Assembly: GCA_036874045.1 (NCBI GenBank)
Contig: CM072344.1
Coordinates: 6,916,501 to 6,980,500 of the forward strand
DNA from: Cymodocea nodosa
Lineage: Eukaryota; Streptophyta; Magnoliopsida; Alismatales; Cymodoceaceae
DNA length: 64,000 nt
Direction: 5' to 3'
Shown here: positions 22,424 to 34,640 of the stretch, piece after piece
How positions within the stretch are numbered: the stretch's first letter is position 1
How the letters are laid out: each line of letters starts with the position of its first letter
Notes under the pieces: model-generated
The model's database searches: none
What the model saw: only the letters and a program-made list of their open reading frames with translations
Told to the model about the DNA's origin: nothing
Program-made: the position numbers and the translations under genes

Positions 22424-24485
22424 TGTTTAGAATGAAAAAGTACATAATATTAACAGTTAAATGATGGTTAATTGCATAATATTTAGCTTATCATATGAGA
22501 ATTAAGCCATTATGTTATAATTGCACTATTATATGCTTTAATGAAAGAATCTACATAATTTCAGGGAATTAATGTTAATTTAGTACATTTTTGAATTGTC
22601 GATAAGTTGCTGGTTTTTAATTCTTTAGTATCCAAATTTTCTGTTATTTCGGAGAGTTATATTGCATGTACCCGATAGTTATGTTTTAAATGCTAAAAGA
22701 ATATTTAAGTGAATAGTATCAACTCATTGAGTTAGTGTTCTTTTTGTTAAAGATCACGTGCCAACTCATTGAGTTACAAGTTTAAAGGTATAAAAAGATC
22801 ACGTGAGAAGTCGTTGAGTTAGTGAGTGAAAATCGTAAGTTATATATTTGAACTTGTTAAGTTAGAATGATGCACGTGTTGAATTTAAAATACTTTATTA
22901 TATCATGTGAGATGCACATGTTTAACTCGTTAAGTTAGCATAACTGAACGCGTTGATTTACATGAATACACACTAAGGTAACGCATTATGTTAGCAGCTT
23001 ATTTCTTTATTGCACGTGTTTTATAGTTAAATCAACAAAGTAAGTCCGTTGAGTTATTTGTAACTCAATGGACCATTTATTTTCTAATATGCCATTGTAG
23101 CAGTTATAGAAACAGCACATTCGAAGTAAAGCCATGATTGCACGTATCACGTAGGAATTCACTCGTGGAAGGGAGAAGAAATTACCATTGTTGATCTGAA
23201 TGAAGGAAATCCAATCGATCATTTAGAGCAGAAGTAGTTACTACTGAAGAAATATAAAAGAAGAGGAGAAAAAATGAAGAATTGTGGTTGGCGGTGTGTG
23301 GTAGTGTGTGTAAAGGTGGAGGACCACGCTAACTGCAGGTAGCATTGGAAGTTCACTAAATCATCCACACCATCACCAACAATTCACCAACATCACCAAC
23401 ATTACCATAATCACCAACCATCGGAGGTCTGTGAGGATACTTTCCTGATGTCAGGTCGATTCGAAGCCAAACACGATACCTGACAACCACTGTGAGGAGT
23501 GATCACGTTGCGAGAAGGGAAACCATTTTCACCAAGCACCAACTCATATCTCAAGAGATTGTAAAGCTTCTAGCCTTGGTTTCAGATTGATGCCAATATG
23601 CTGAAGAGGAGATCATCTTGCAATTCTATAGGGAGAGGAGGTAGAATTGTAGGTGATTAAGTTTTCAATGGTGTAATCGCGTAGCATGTAGTGACAGAAG
23701 TATTTAATGTCGATAGAGAATTTTACATTTCACTTTTCGCCTATTTTCATGAACATCTCAAAACAAAAATACCAAACACAACTTATCTATGTTCATATTT
23801 AGTATTTAAGTGTTGTATTGTTTGTTTTGTATCCTGATTAAAGTTATCATTGTTAGTATTGTGAATGTTTTATGTTTCTTTGATTCAGAAAATAGAAAAT
23901 AGTATTACAGTTTACTGAAATTGATTTGTTCCAGATACTTAAAGATTTTAATGGTTACTATTTGAAATATTTAAATGTTAGTGTTACTTAATGATAAATC
24001 TAATATTCACTAGCATTAAAGAGCTTAATTGATGTTATTTACAATCTGTGAAACCACCCAATCGTTGGTCGAATTCCTCTGTAAATAATAGTATTAAACT
24101 GAAAAGATAGGCTCATGGAGTTAACTTAAGTCCACAAGATTAGTTTGTTGTGTTAACTATAGCTTAACAGAGGGATTACTGAACACATTAAGTATATTAT
24201 AAAAAATGAAACAGTACACAATTCTTACTCAATTTCTCTGTGGGATCGACCTGTACTTGCACACAAATACAATATACACTGTGCACTTGCAATTAAAATA
24301 CAAATTGGAATTAATATCTAATTTGTGTGAAAAGTTATTTGTTTACTTCTAAAAAGAAATTACTGATATAAGCATAAAGACAAATTAACCAAGTTAAAAA
24401 TAGAATTTAACAAATACAAGTTATTTGGTTTTGTTGCTTGGGAACCAATACAAGTTCTCTGGTACTGCCTGAAGCAACCTGAACA
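22424..24485 (+). repeat. 5' LTR of gypsy D
   Basis: It starts TGTTTAGAATG and ends at CCTGAACA. It aligns with the LTRs of gypsy A over most of its length but is about 380 bp longer, the excess lying mainly between about 22690 and 23000, where it matches the LTR of copia 2. The near-palindrome GTCCGTTGAGTTATTTGTAACTC... lies at 23045-23075. The small ORFs inside are not genes. Confidence 0.85.
22690..23020 (+). promoter_or_regulatory. Candidate promoter block in gypsy D LTR
   Basis: Four CACGTG G-boxes (22755-22760, 22800-22805, 22873-22878, 23013-23018) and a TATA-like TATAAAAAG (22789-22797) lie among AACTCATTGAGTT and AACTTGTTAAGTT inverted motifs. G-boxes bind plant bZIP and bHLH factors. 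That this is the LTR promoter is inference. Confidence 0.5.
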
Positions 24486-24492
24486 AGTTTTC

Positions 24493-24510
24493 TAGCGCTG
24501 TTGTTGGGGA
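24493..24510 (+). other. Primer-binding site of gypsy D (tRNA-Asp type)
   Basis: TAGCGCTGTTGTTGGGGA lies 7 bases after the LTR. It matches TGGCGCCGTTGCCGGGGA, the tRNA-Asp complement used by Athila/Tat elements, at 14 of 18 positions. Confidence 0.75.
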
Positions 24511-24596
24511 AATTGAGAAGCTAAGCAACTGTAAGTGCTATTTTGTTTTAATAGCAAAAGTGTTGTGTGTTTCCTTCTATGGAGAATATGGCATAT

Positions 24597-26390
24597 TGTA
24601 GGATCGTATGGCTACACAAGAGGGGGGTGAATTGTGTATCTTCAATATTTTCTGAAATATAATTGAAACTTTAAAACTCAAAAACAAGTCGAGACAGTGT
24701 TTTCATAAAATCATTTTTATTCAAGGTTTCAATTACAATATACAATTCAATTCTCCTCATAAATTGTAGATGCAATTATATTTTGATACCATGTTTCATC
24801 TATACAATTTCATAACTACAAATAGAGAAAACTAATTTGCGGAATTTAAAACATTTCTCCCTGTTTGAGATCTTTCTTCTTCTTCTTCTTCTTTCTTCTT
24901 TAGTAATTCTTCAGTGACGAATATCTTGTCTTTTTATGCTTTACCAAATTTACTTTCTTCTGATACTTCAAATCTTCAGTGACGAAAATCTTACCTTTTT
25001 ATGCTTCATTGAATTTTCTTCCACTTGAGAGATTTTGCCCGAAGAGGTGTTTTTGATCCTTGAAAAAAAATTTTCTTTTGGTGTGTAGGGATGGTTTGAT
25101 CCTTGAAAAGATTTTTCTTTTTGTGTGCAAGGATAATTTGATCAAAGAGAATTCTATGCCTTTTATACTGTATCTTCATTTCATGCATATCCTTCACGTT
25201 TAACCACTACCTGTTTTCCACTTCTCCATGTCTTTTCTTTTTCCTTCATCAAAACACATGCGTTCCAACCCACGTTTATATTTCAAATTTTCTTTAATCA
25301 TCAGTCCTAGATCTTTGAAAAATTTCCTGCAAAATAAACTTTCTCATCCAAAAATTTTTCATCAGTGTAATAAGAAGTCGTTACTTTAATGTTAACTAAA
25401 CGAGTAACACAAGTATATAAATATAACTTAACGTTTCTAACTTAACAAGTTCACCATGTGCCATTTCATGTGACAAGTACTGTAGCTAACTCAACGAACT
25501 AAGTTCGTGGTGTTATGAACGAACCATCTCCGTTGTGTTATGATAACTCAACGAACCAGCTTAACCTTTCTTTCGGAAGGTTAAACGATAACTCACTGAA
25601 AACAGTTTAAGTTTTGGATAGTTACGAATGTAAGTCACTGAAAAACTCTTTATAATATAAAACTAGTGAGACACGTGTCAAGACCTGAAAACATGACTTA
25701 AGTTACCTTTCGGATAGTTACGACTGTAAGTCTCCGAAAAACATTAACTCACTGATTCAGTAATAAACAAATATTTTTATAATAAGAATTTTACCACGTG
25801 CAAAAATAACAACTTAAGTTTATAATGCTAACCTAACGCGTTGCCTTAGTGTTCAATATAGCAACTCAACGCGTTTAGTTATGTTAACTTAATGAGTTAA
25901 ACATGTGCACCTCACGTGATACAATACGACATTCGTAACTTATAATTTCACCATGTGTATAACACTAACTTAACGAGTTCGTCTCTTCTTTTACTCACTA
26001 ACTTAATGAGTTATCACGTGACCTATTTTATCCTTTAAGCCTCTAACTTAACGTGTTGTCTAAACGTGCACTGTTCTCCTTAACTAACCTAACGAGTAAA
26101 ACACTGTCTAGAGGCATTTTTACATGTTACCTTATCTAACATAATGTCTAGTTAGTACACGAAACAATTTTCGGATGCTTCCAACTGAAACGTTCCGAAA
26201 ACAACACACATGCTAAACTTAACATTATCTTGAGAACATTGTAAACTATTTGAACATTTTGTCTTTTGAATCTAAAATAGTTTATTTGTCTTTTTAAATT
26301 ATTTCATCAAGATATTAATAGGACATTAATTCAAATTAACTAAGAGTTGTATTCTAAAATAAATTGATCTATTTTTGACATTGTTAATCA
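24597..26390 (-). repeat. 3' LTR of copia 2
   Basis: 1794 bp; plus-strand ends are TGTAGGATCGTATGG and TTGTTAATCA. It carries a hairpin-motif stretch at 25490-25560 (AACTCAACGAACTAAGTTCG and relatives), four CACGTG boxes (25672, 25795, 25913, 26015), and a block at 25826-26080 shared with the gypsy D LTR. A CT-rich microsatellite lies at 24868-24900. Confidence 0.9.
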
Positions 26391-27480
26391 TCCCCCTACA
26401 AATATACTTCAAATATATTCAATCAACATACAAAATATACTTGTAATGACAATAGATGTTAAGTATAACTATACTTTTAAATTTTGTTTTCAGAGACTTC
26501 CGTTATCCTAACATCATCAAAAATGATTTCCAAAATCAATTCCTACTGTATATGAATCAAAACACAACTTTGAACTTAATGTGATTAATTTAAGGAGAAT
26601 AAAAGAATGTATCTCAAATAAACGTTTACAAAAGTACTAATGTTGATTCAATAAATCAGTAGTCATATTGGAAAAAACTATATGCGATTCAAAGATATAT
26701 GTAATTAATGAAACAACATTTTTTTTTTTTCAAAATAGTGAATATTGATAATTTTCTTTAAAAGTTAGTTTGAAAAGCTTGAATCATACAAGAGCTTTCT
26801 AATGTACCTGTGTAATGAGCTTTCAGTCAACAATCCCAGATCTGATCAGGACCTTAGGTTGCCAGATTTAAAGTATCCTTTTTCAATACAACAATCCTTA
26901 CATACCTATCTGCTCAAGTACAAAAGGCTCGTGATTAAACTAATCAATAAACTCTCAAAGATTTTCACTTTGTAAGCACTTTTCATTTTAAGCACAGTAT
27001 ATATGTATTCCATTAATACAGATGCAATAAAACACAAATCTCATACAATTTTTACTTCTATGATTGTACTAAGAATATGAATCAGTTTCAATAAGCTTAT
27101 ACTTTTGATTAACAATTTAAGATGAGTGACATATAACTTATTCTACAAGTTTAATCAATTAAGTCAAATTTAAGCATGATCATATGCATTTTCCTTGATT
27201 CAAAGAAAACATTTAATCAGAATTTCAGAATGTCAGAAGTATTTAATGTTTTTCATTTACACTTCCACTTAAAATCGTAAAAACCATTAAAATTGATAAA
27301 CTACTTAAAATCAATAAGATACTACTATGATTTTACAATAAATACATAGTATCTTAAGCAGCAGTTTAGATATTACTTTAGATATTTATAATAAGTATAT
27401 AATATCTATGAGGTGAACAACATCATCAATAATATTTACCTTTTTATGTGGAGTTTAAGCATTTTACACATCACACAGCC
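26391..27480 (-). other. Polypurine tract and 3' untranslated module of copia 2
   Basis: No gene. The polypurine tract (TAGGGGGA on the element strand) abuts the LTR at 26391-26398. The remaining 1.1 kb is plainly homologous to 33367-34640 of gypsy A: both hold GAGCTTTCAGTCAA, CTTAGGTTGCCAGATTT, CCTTACATACCTATCTGCTC and CATTAATACAGATG in the same order and spacing. Confidence 0.85.
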
Positions 27481-30400
27481 TACAAATACCTAAATTTAAT
27501 CTAATGTTGCATAATGTATTTTCATCTAGAGGTTTTGTAAATATATTAGTTAATTGATTTTTACTAGACACAAATTCTAATTTAATTTTTCCTTTAATTA
27601 CGTTCTCTTAGAAAATGATGTCTAACCTCTATATGCTTTGCTCTTGAATGTAATACAGGATTTTTGGAAAGATTTATTACAGAACTATTGTCACAATAAA
27701 TCTCAATTGTATCAAAAGATAATCCAAAATCTTCTAAAGTTTTCCTTATCCACAGAATCTAAGTGCAACACAGTGCAGTATCAACATATTCAACTTCTAT
27801 TGTAGAAAGTGCTACACAGTTTTGCTTTTTACTAAACCATGACACCAAATTATTTCCCAATAATTGACATGTGCCACTGGTACTCTTTCTATCAGATTTA
27901 GATCCTACATAATCAGCATCAGTATATCCTATAAGATCTATTGAACTATCCTTAGAATAATACAGTTTGAAATTTTTAGTTCCTTGTATATATCTAAATA
28001 TTCTTTTGACTGCAATTAAGTGTGATTCTTTAGGATTAGATTGAAATCTAGCACAAACACACACAGCAAACATAATATCAGGTCTACTAGTAGTCAAATA
28101 AAGTAAAGAACCAATCATACTTCTGTATTTTCTTTGATCTATAGATTTTCGTATGTCATCAATATCTAACTTTAAAGTAGTACTCATAGGAGTTCCTCGA
28201 ATCCTTGTATCATTAAAATTAAATTTCTTAAGCATTTCATCTGCATATTTTTCCTAATTTAAAAATATACCTTTATCCATTTGCTTAATTTGAAGTCCTA
28301 GAAAATATGAAAGTTCTCCTATCATACTCTTTTCAAACTGATTAGTCATCTCTTTAGAGAATATTTCTATCAACTTATCAAAGGTTGCTCCAAAGATTAT
28401 ATCATCCACGTATATTTGAACAACAATCTGATCTTTACCATCTCTCTTAATAAATAGAGTATGATCCACTTTTCCCATGATATAGCCTTTTTCTATTAAA
28501 AAAGTAGACAATCTTTCATACCATGATCTAGGTGCTTTCTTCAAACCATATAAGGCTTTCTTCAATTTATACACAAAGTCAAGATTTTTAATATCTTCAA
28601 ATCCAAGTGGTTGTTTTACATAGACTTCTTCATTAATTAAACCATTTAGAAATGCACTCTTTACATCCATTTGATATAATTTAAAATCCATATAACAAGC
28701 ATAGGCCAATAATATTCTAATACTTTCTAACCTAGCCATAGGAGCAAATGTTTTATCATAATCTAATCCTTCTTCCTGTGTATACCATTGTGCAACTAAT
28801 CTAGCTTTATTCCTTATAATTTGACCAGTTTCGTTAGTTTTGTTTCTAAAGATCCACTTTGTACCTATTATGGACTGATTTTCTAGTGGAGAGACTAATT
28901 CCCATACATCATTTCTGATGAATTGATTTAGTTCTTCTTGCATTGCCACTATCCAATTTCCATCAAATAATGCTTCTAGTATATTCCTTGGTTCCACCAT
29001 AGAAACAAATATACACATACTATTTCAATTTATTGAAGCTCTAGTTTTAACTCCCTCATTAATATCACCAATGACTTGAGTAATGGGATGTGATGAAGAA
29101 TAACGCCAATTTCTCTGATTTTCCTTAATATTCTCATCATCTGAAAGTCCATCTTATTCATCATTAGTTTGATCATTTAAATTCATATTTTTGATTTTCT
29201 CATATAAATCATCAATCTCTCTATTGATCTCTAACTCATTTGGAAAATTGATCATATCATCATTATTAGCTTTAGATTGAGATTCTCTAAGAGAATTTTC
29301 ATTGAAGCTTCCATGGAGGGTTTCTTCAATAGTCCTAGAAGTCTTGTTATATACTCTATAGGCTTTACTTCTAGTAGAGTAACCTACAAAAATTCCTTCA
29401 TCCGATTTGGCTTGAAATTTATCCCTTTTATCCTTAGTATTAAAAATAAAACACTTGTAGCCAAATGGTTTCATATAGGAAATTTTTGGAACCCTATTAA
29501 ACATAATTTCAAAAGGAGTTTTATTAACATGAGGTCTTAAATGACTTCTGTTAATAACATAACTAGTTGTATTTACTGCTTCAGCCCAAAGATTTTGAGG
29601 TAACTTATGTTCATTCAATATAGTTCTGGCCATTTCTTAAATTGATCTATTCTTTCTCTCAACAACACCATTTTGAGACGGTGCTCTTGGAAAAGAAAAT
29701 CTGTGATCAATGCCATGCTCATTACAATAGTTATCCATTTGATCATTATCAAATTCAGTTTCATGATCACTCCTAAGTTTTTAAGTAGAGACACATTGCT
29801 CATTTCGAACAAAATTGCAAAACATTTTAAATTTTTCAAAAACTTCTATCTTAGATGCTAGAAAATATACCCAAGTGTATCTAGAGAAGTCATCTATTAA
29901 AACAAATACATACCGTTTACCACCAAGACTCATGATTCTTGTTGGTCCAAATAGATCCATATGTATAAGTTCTAAGACTCTCTTGCTTGAAATATCAGTT
30001 TTGGATTTAAAAGAGTTTTTGTGAAGTTTACCTAATTCACATGCATCACACATAAAGTTCTTTGAGTATTTAATCTTTGGTAAACCTCTCACTAAATATT
30101 TTCTAGATAGTTTATGTAACAGTTTCATATTTATATGCCCAATCCTTCTATGCCATAGATATGCATCACTAGTTTTAGCTAGCAAACATGAATTTAAATC
30201 AACTACACTAGAAGGTAAAGATAAAATACATATAGAACCTTTTCTTTTAGCAATAAACTTAATTTCATCTATATTTTTATCAATTATTTTGTATACATTA
30301 TCTTCAAACACTACATAATATCCATTTTCAGTTAGTTTTATGACACTCAGCAAATTAAATCCTAAGTTTTCTACATATAGTACATTCGAAATAACACAAG

Positions 30401-30575
30401 TAGGAGTTATTTGAACATTGCCCATACCTATGATTTTATCTTTGCTTTTGTTTCCAAATGTTACACTTCCTTTCATGGTATTTGTAAAATTTTGTAATAG
30501 ACTTTTCTGTCCGGTCATGTGACTCGACGCTCCACTATCCAAGATCCATTTTGATGTTGTTTCCTCCTGCAACAC
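27481..30575 (-). pseudogene. Pol region of copia 2 (PR, IN, RT, RNase H)
   Basis: Protease begins at about 30550 with the active site WILDSGASSHMTG. Integrase covers about 29.0-30.2 kb: LWHRRIGHINMKLLHKLS, MCDACELGKLHKNSFKS, MDLFGPTR, FVLIDDFSRYTWVYF, then the AEAVNTTSYVINRS block. RT covers 28.25-29.0 kb: [48 protein letters not shown]. RNase H covers 27.5-28.2 kb: SRPDIMFAVCVCARFQSNP, DADYVGSKSDRKSTSGTC. It is broken. Confidence 0.93.
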
Positions 30576-30578
30576 AAA

Positions 30579-32448
30579 TTAAGAAAAACTTTTCCTTAGT
30601 ACCCAATGTTGTTGAGGACCAAGTTCATTAAATGCATATTTCTTCTTTTTGTTTAAAAATAGTTTAACATTATCATTTATATTCTTATTAGTTGTAAGTA
30701 CTATTGATTTATCATTAGCTTCATACTCACATATAGCATTATTGCTTTTACAATCATTCTTTTTGTTTTCAAATGTAGTATAATCAAGACCAAACAGATT
30801 TTTATCAAATGTTAATTTATTTTGGTCATGCTTATACATTTCAGTAAGTTCATACCAAGATTTTGTACTTGTATTAACATTTTCCATACATACAAAATCT
30901 TTTTCTGCACAAGAATTTTTAGTTTTATCACATGCAGAATGAGTAATATGTCTAATACCAGTGTATTGAATTACATTCTTAGGTTTCTGAATTTTCAGTT
31001 TACTACAATTGTTTGAAATTTTAGAAACATTAGAAACTAAATTTCCAAAACAAGAAACAAGATTTTTAGAAACATTTATAGTCATGTTATAAGTACAATT
31101 TGACAAATCACATTGATTTATATTATTACTACATGATTCATCCTTTGAAATACCTACTTCTACATATTTATTATCTTGTTTCATAATAAAAGGAATTTTA
31201 GTCTTAGATTTACTTGAACTGCAACTAAGAAATCCTTTATTGGCTTGAGATTCAGGATATTCAGGATAATCAAATTCTAAGCCAAATTTATAAGACACCG
31301 CAGGGGTACTAGTTAGTTTTTCTTAGTTTGACTTAAATTCCATTTCTCAATGGTAGAATTTAAATCTTGCTCTCTTAGTTTTAATTTATCTATCTCTAAT
31401 TCAAGTTCATTTATATTGTTTCTCAACATTTCATTTTCAGATTCTATCTTTAATTTTTCAGCATTTATATTTTATATTTGTTTATGCAAGATACATTCAT
31501 TAAATCTAAATTTTTGCAAATCTCTAGCATGATTTTCATTATCACATTTAAACATTTCTAATGTAGTAGACAGGAAACAATTTTCTTCTTCCATAATGGA
31601 TGAAGATTTTCTAATATTCTTATTTTCCAGTTTACATACTTTAAGTTTTTGTAATAATGCATGATAAACACATAATAATTCGTCAAAGTTGAAATCTGAA
31701 TGACTTTCAAGATCAGATATTACCTTAGACTCATCTTCCATGAAGCACACATGAGCAACGTCTTCTAACTCTTGTTCTCCTTTTGAATGTGAAGATTTTA
31801 ATGTTGATTCCTCAAATTCAGACTCTTCAGACGTGTCATCCCAAGTGACCTTCAAAGCCTTTTTCTTGTAAAACTTTTTCTGAGTTTTCTGAGTCATCTT
31901 CTTCTGATTTGTCCTACTTTGCTTTTCATTTTTCCTCATAGGACAATCTGGAGAAAGATGTCTAGGTTTCTTATAGTTGTAACATACATACTTTCTGAAT
32001 GAAGAATTCTTGTCATTCATTGATTTTGACGTTGAGGGTTTATCATTTTTGTTCCTTTACTGTTTCCTAGCTTTCCATGCTTTCTTGAATTTCCTAGTCA
32101 GTAAAATCAAATCCTCATCAGAATTAGTAGATATATCAGAATCTGAATTAATTTCGAAGGCTATTTCTTTCTTCATTTTTAGTTTGTTGTGACTTAGTGA
32201 TTCATTTAATTAAACTTCATAAGTTGTTAAATTTCCTATAAGTTCATTCATAGTATAAACATTTAAATCTCATGATTCCTCAATTGATGTTACTTTCTAA
32301 GACCATTTAGAACTTAGGGATTTGAGAATTTTCCTCACCAAATCCTTTTGTTCAAAATTCTTTCCTAAACATTTTAAAGAGTTTATGATATCAAGAAATC
32401 TAGAAAACATCTCAGAAATATTTTCGTCTTCATGCATCTTAAAGAGTT
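30579..32448 (-). pseudogene. Gag region of copia 2, partial
   Basis: A partial SIRE/Tork-type gag. The UBN2-like part is recognisable at 32300-32448 (LFKMHEDENISEMFSRFLDI, KDLVRKILKSL), a nucleocapsid-like segment near 31970, and a long Ser/Asn/Lys-rich and coiled-coil-like tail (32.0-30.6 kb) that has little identity with copia 1. It is broken, and its 5' part is absent at the junction with gypsy A. Confidence 0.85.
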
Positions 32449-33366
32449 CCGTCACTACATACGATGCGATTACACCACTGAAAATTAAACCACATACAAT
32501 CCTGTCTCCTCTCTCTATAGAATCGCGAGTCCAGAATTGCAAGATAATCTCCTCTTCAGCATATAGGCATCAACCCGAAGTCAAGGCTAGAAGCTTTACG
32601 ATCTCTTGAAATATGAGTCAGTGCTTGGTGAAAATGGCTTCCCTTCCCACGACGCGATCACTCCTCACAATGGTTGTCAGGCACCGTGTTTGGCTAAGAA
32701 TCAACCCGACATCTAGAAAGTATTCTCATAGACCTCCAATGGTTGGTGATTATGGTGGTGATGGTGGTGGTAACAATGGTTGGTGTGGTACTTTGGAGAA
32801 TTGCCGATACTGCCTATAGAAAGCTCGGTGCTCCTCCGCTGTACACACTAGCCGTCCATCGATCACACCCGCACTTTTTTTCTTCTTTTCTTTTATATTT
32901 CTTCAGTAGTAACTGTTTCTGCTTGAATGGTCGGTTGGATTTCCTTCATTCATATCAACGACGATGATTTCTTCTCCCTATGCAATACATGCAATCGTGG
33001 TTTTCCTTCCAACTATCTTGTTTCTGCAACCGCTACAATGGCATATTAGAAAATAAATAGTCTATGGAGTTACAGATAACTCAACGGACTTTCTTCGTTG
33101 ATTTGACTATAAAACACGTGCATAAATTTAACTATCCAATGCTCAGGTACATTTTGGATACTTAAGAATTTCACAGCCTACAACTTACCGATAGTTCAGA
33201 AATGTACTAAATTGACATTAATTCCCCAAAATTAAGCAGATTCTTTAATTAAAGCTTATAACAGTGCAATTATAACATAATGGCTTAATTCTCATATGAT
33301 AAGCTAAATATTATAGAATTAACCATCATTTAACCGTTAATAATATGCACTTTTTCAATCTAAACA
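32449..33366 (-). repeat. Partial 3' LTR of gypsy A
   Basis: It ends (element start) TGTTTAGATTG at 33366 and aligns with 47110-48041 of the 5' LTR; the rest is absent at the junction with copia 2. It holds AGTCTATGGAGTTACAGATAACTCAACGGA-type inverted motifs at 33058-33100. The ORFs here are by-products of GGT repeats. Confidence 0.9.
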
Positions 33367-33378
33367 CTTCCCCCATAC
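33367..33378 (-). other. Polypurine tract of gypsy A
   Basis: On the element strand TATGGGGGAAG sits directly before the TGTTTAG of the 3' LTR, as expected for plus-strand priming. Confidence 0.85.
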
Positions 33379-34640
33379 CTAAATTTTGCTAGTCCCTTAG
33401 CAAACTATGATCTAATTATTTGGTCTTTCAAAAAGTGCTAGAATAAATTCCTTTTCTTCTTCTTTTTCTTCTTCCGTTCAGCATAAAAAAAAAAATATAT
33501 TCTGTATGTTTCAGTAATCAACTTGCAAATATACTTAAAATATATGCAAATTACGTACAAAGTATATCATCATCACATAGGTGTTAATTATATTATCGTT
33601 TGTTCTTCTTTTCATCATCTGTCATCTTGAATTTTCCAATAAGATTTCTAGAAGAAATTTCAACAATATACGAATCAAAGTACAATCCAATTCAATATGA
33701 TTAAGACAAGTAGAATAAAGAATTGTATCTCCATTAAAACAACTTCAAAAGTCAATTCCAGATTCATATTTTAGCAATTCTAGATAATAGAAAATATACT
33801 CAATTCATAAGATATCTATATTTCACAAAACACTTGTATCTTTTCAAAACAGTATATGTTTTTTTTTTTTTTCTTTAAAAGTTAATTTGACAAGCCTTAA
33901 TCATACAGGAGCTTTCTAATGTACCCATGTAACGAGCTTTCAGTCAATAATCCCATATTTGATTAGGATCTTAGGTTGCCAGATTTCAAGAGTCCTTTTT
34001 TCTTTTTTAGGACAACAATCCTTACATACCTATCTGCTCAAGTACAAAAGGCTCGTGATCAAACAAGTCAATAAACTCTCAAATTTTTCACTTTATTTAT
34101 TTATTTATTAAAATACACACAAAACAAAGCATTAATCACATATTGTATATGTACGTTTTTCATTAATACAGATGAAGTAAAACACCAATCTCATATAGTC
34201 CTACTTCTATCATTTATTGAAAATATGAATCCATAACAGTGAGCTCATACTTTTTCTGTAGTTTAATAAGATCTACACATAAATCATTCTACAAGTTCAA
34301 TCAATCAAATTAAATGTATCTTTAATCATATGTGTTTCATTTAATCTAGAATTCACATCTCAGCTCCTTCAAGAATTCAAATAATTTACTGATTTTTCAT
34401 TAAGCATTCTGATTTCATTTTAAAATCGTGAAACTATTAAACTCATGAAATTCAGAAAAAACATAAGATACTATATCTAGATTTGCATAAATAGTAAATT
34501 CTATAGCATCATATATAGGCTTCTAAATATAACATTCAAGCAGTTACAGATTATAAATTTTACAGTCTCAATTATCAGATAGTTAAAGTAAGTTCATAAA
34601 AATTTTCAATTTCCACAAAACTTTGTAGTACCATTTTAAT
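33379..34640 (-). other. 3' untranslated module 2 of gypsy A, shared with copia 2
   Basis: No gene. This 1.26-kb block aligns with 26391-27480 of copia 2, though the two elements belong to different superfamilies. Gypsy B has no counterpart within the window because it starts at the module 1 border. Confidence 0.85.

Larger units (their letters stand above)
22424..24596 (+). mobile_element. Gypsy D, 5' end only, inverted relative to A, B and C
   Basis: This is a plus-strand gypsy fragment made of the 5' LTR (22424-24485), primer site and the first codons of ORF1 (ATGGAGAATATGGCATAT at 24579-24596, as in gypsy A near 46220). It is inserted in the gypsy B integrase. Copia 2 begins at 24597, and no further gypsy D sequence is seen beyond copia 2 in this window. 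Confidence 0.85.
24597..32448 (-). mobile_element. Copia 2, SIRE/Tork-like Ty1/copia fossil lacking its 5' end
   Basis: A minus-strand copia with 3' LTR, untranslated module, RNase H, RT, integrase, protease and part of gag. It abuts a partial gypsy A LTR at 32449, so its 5' LTR and gag start are absent. It has no ORF3, unlike copia 1. The left end is inserted in gypsy D. It is broken many times. Confidence 0.9.

Noticed and set aside
23007-23222. Small ORFs in the gypsy D and copia 2 LTRs, for example here and at 25006-25197
   Set aside because: No family match; they lie within LTRs and show no conservation in the sister LTRs.
24860-24905. CTT-rich tract as a regulatory element
   Set aside because: It looks like a simple microsatellite in the copia 2 LTR, with nothing to support a function.
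32613-32967. Plus-strand ORFs (Gly/Asp/Val-rich) that could look like a small host gene, repeated at 47348-47584
   Set aside because: They lie inside the two LTRs of gypsy A, come from GGT/GAT repeats, and are not kept in the gypsy D LTR.
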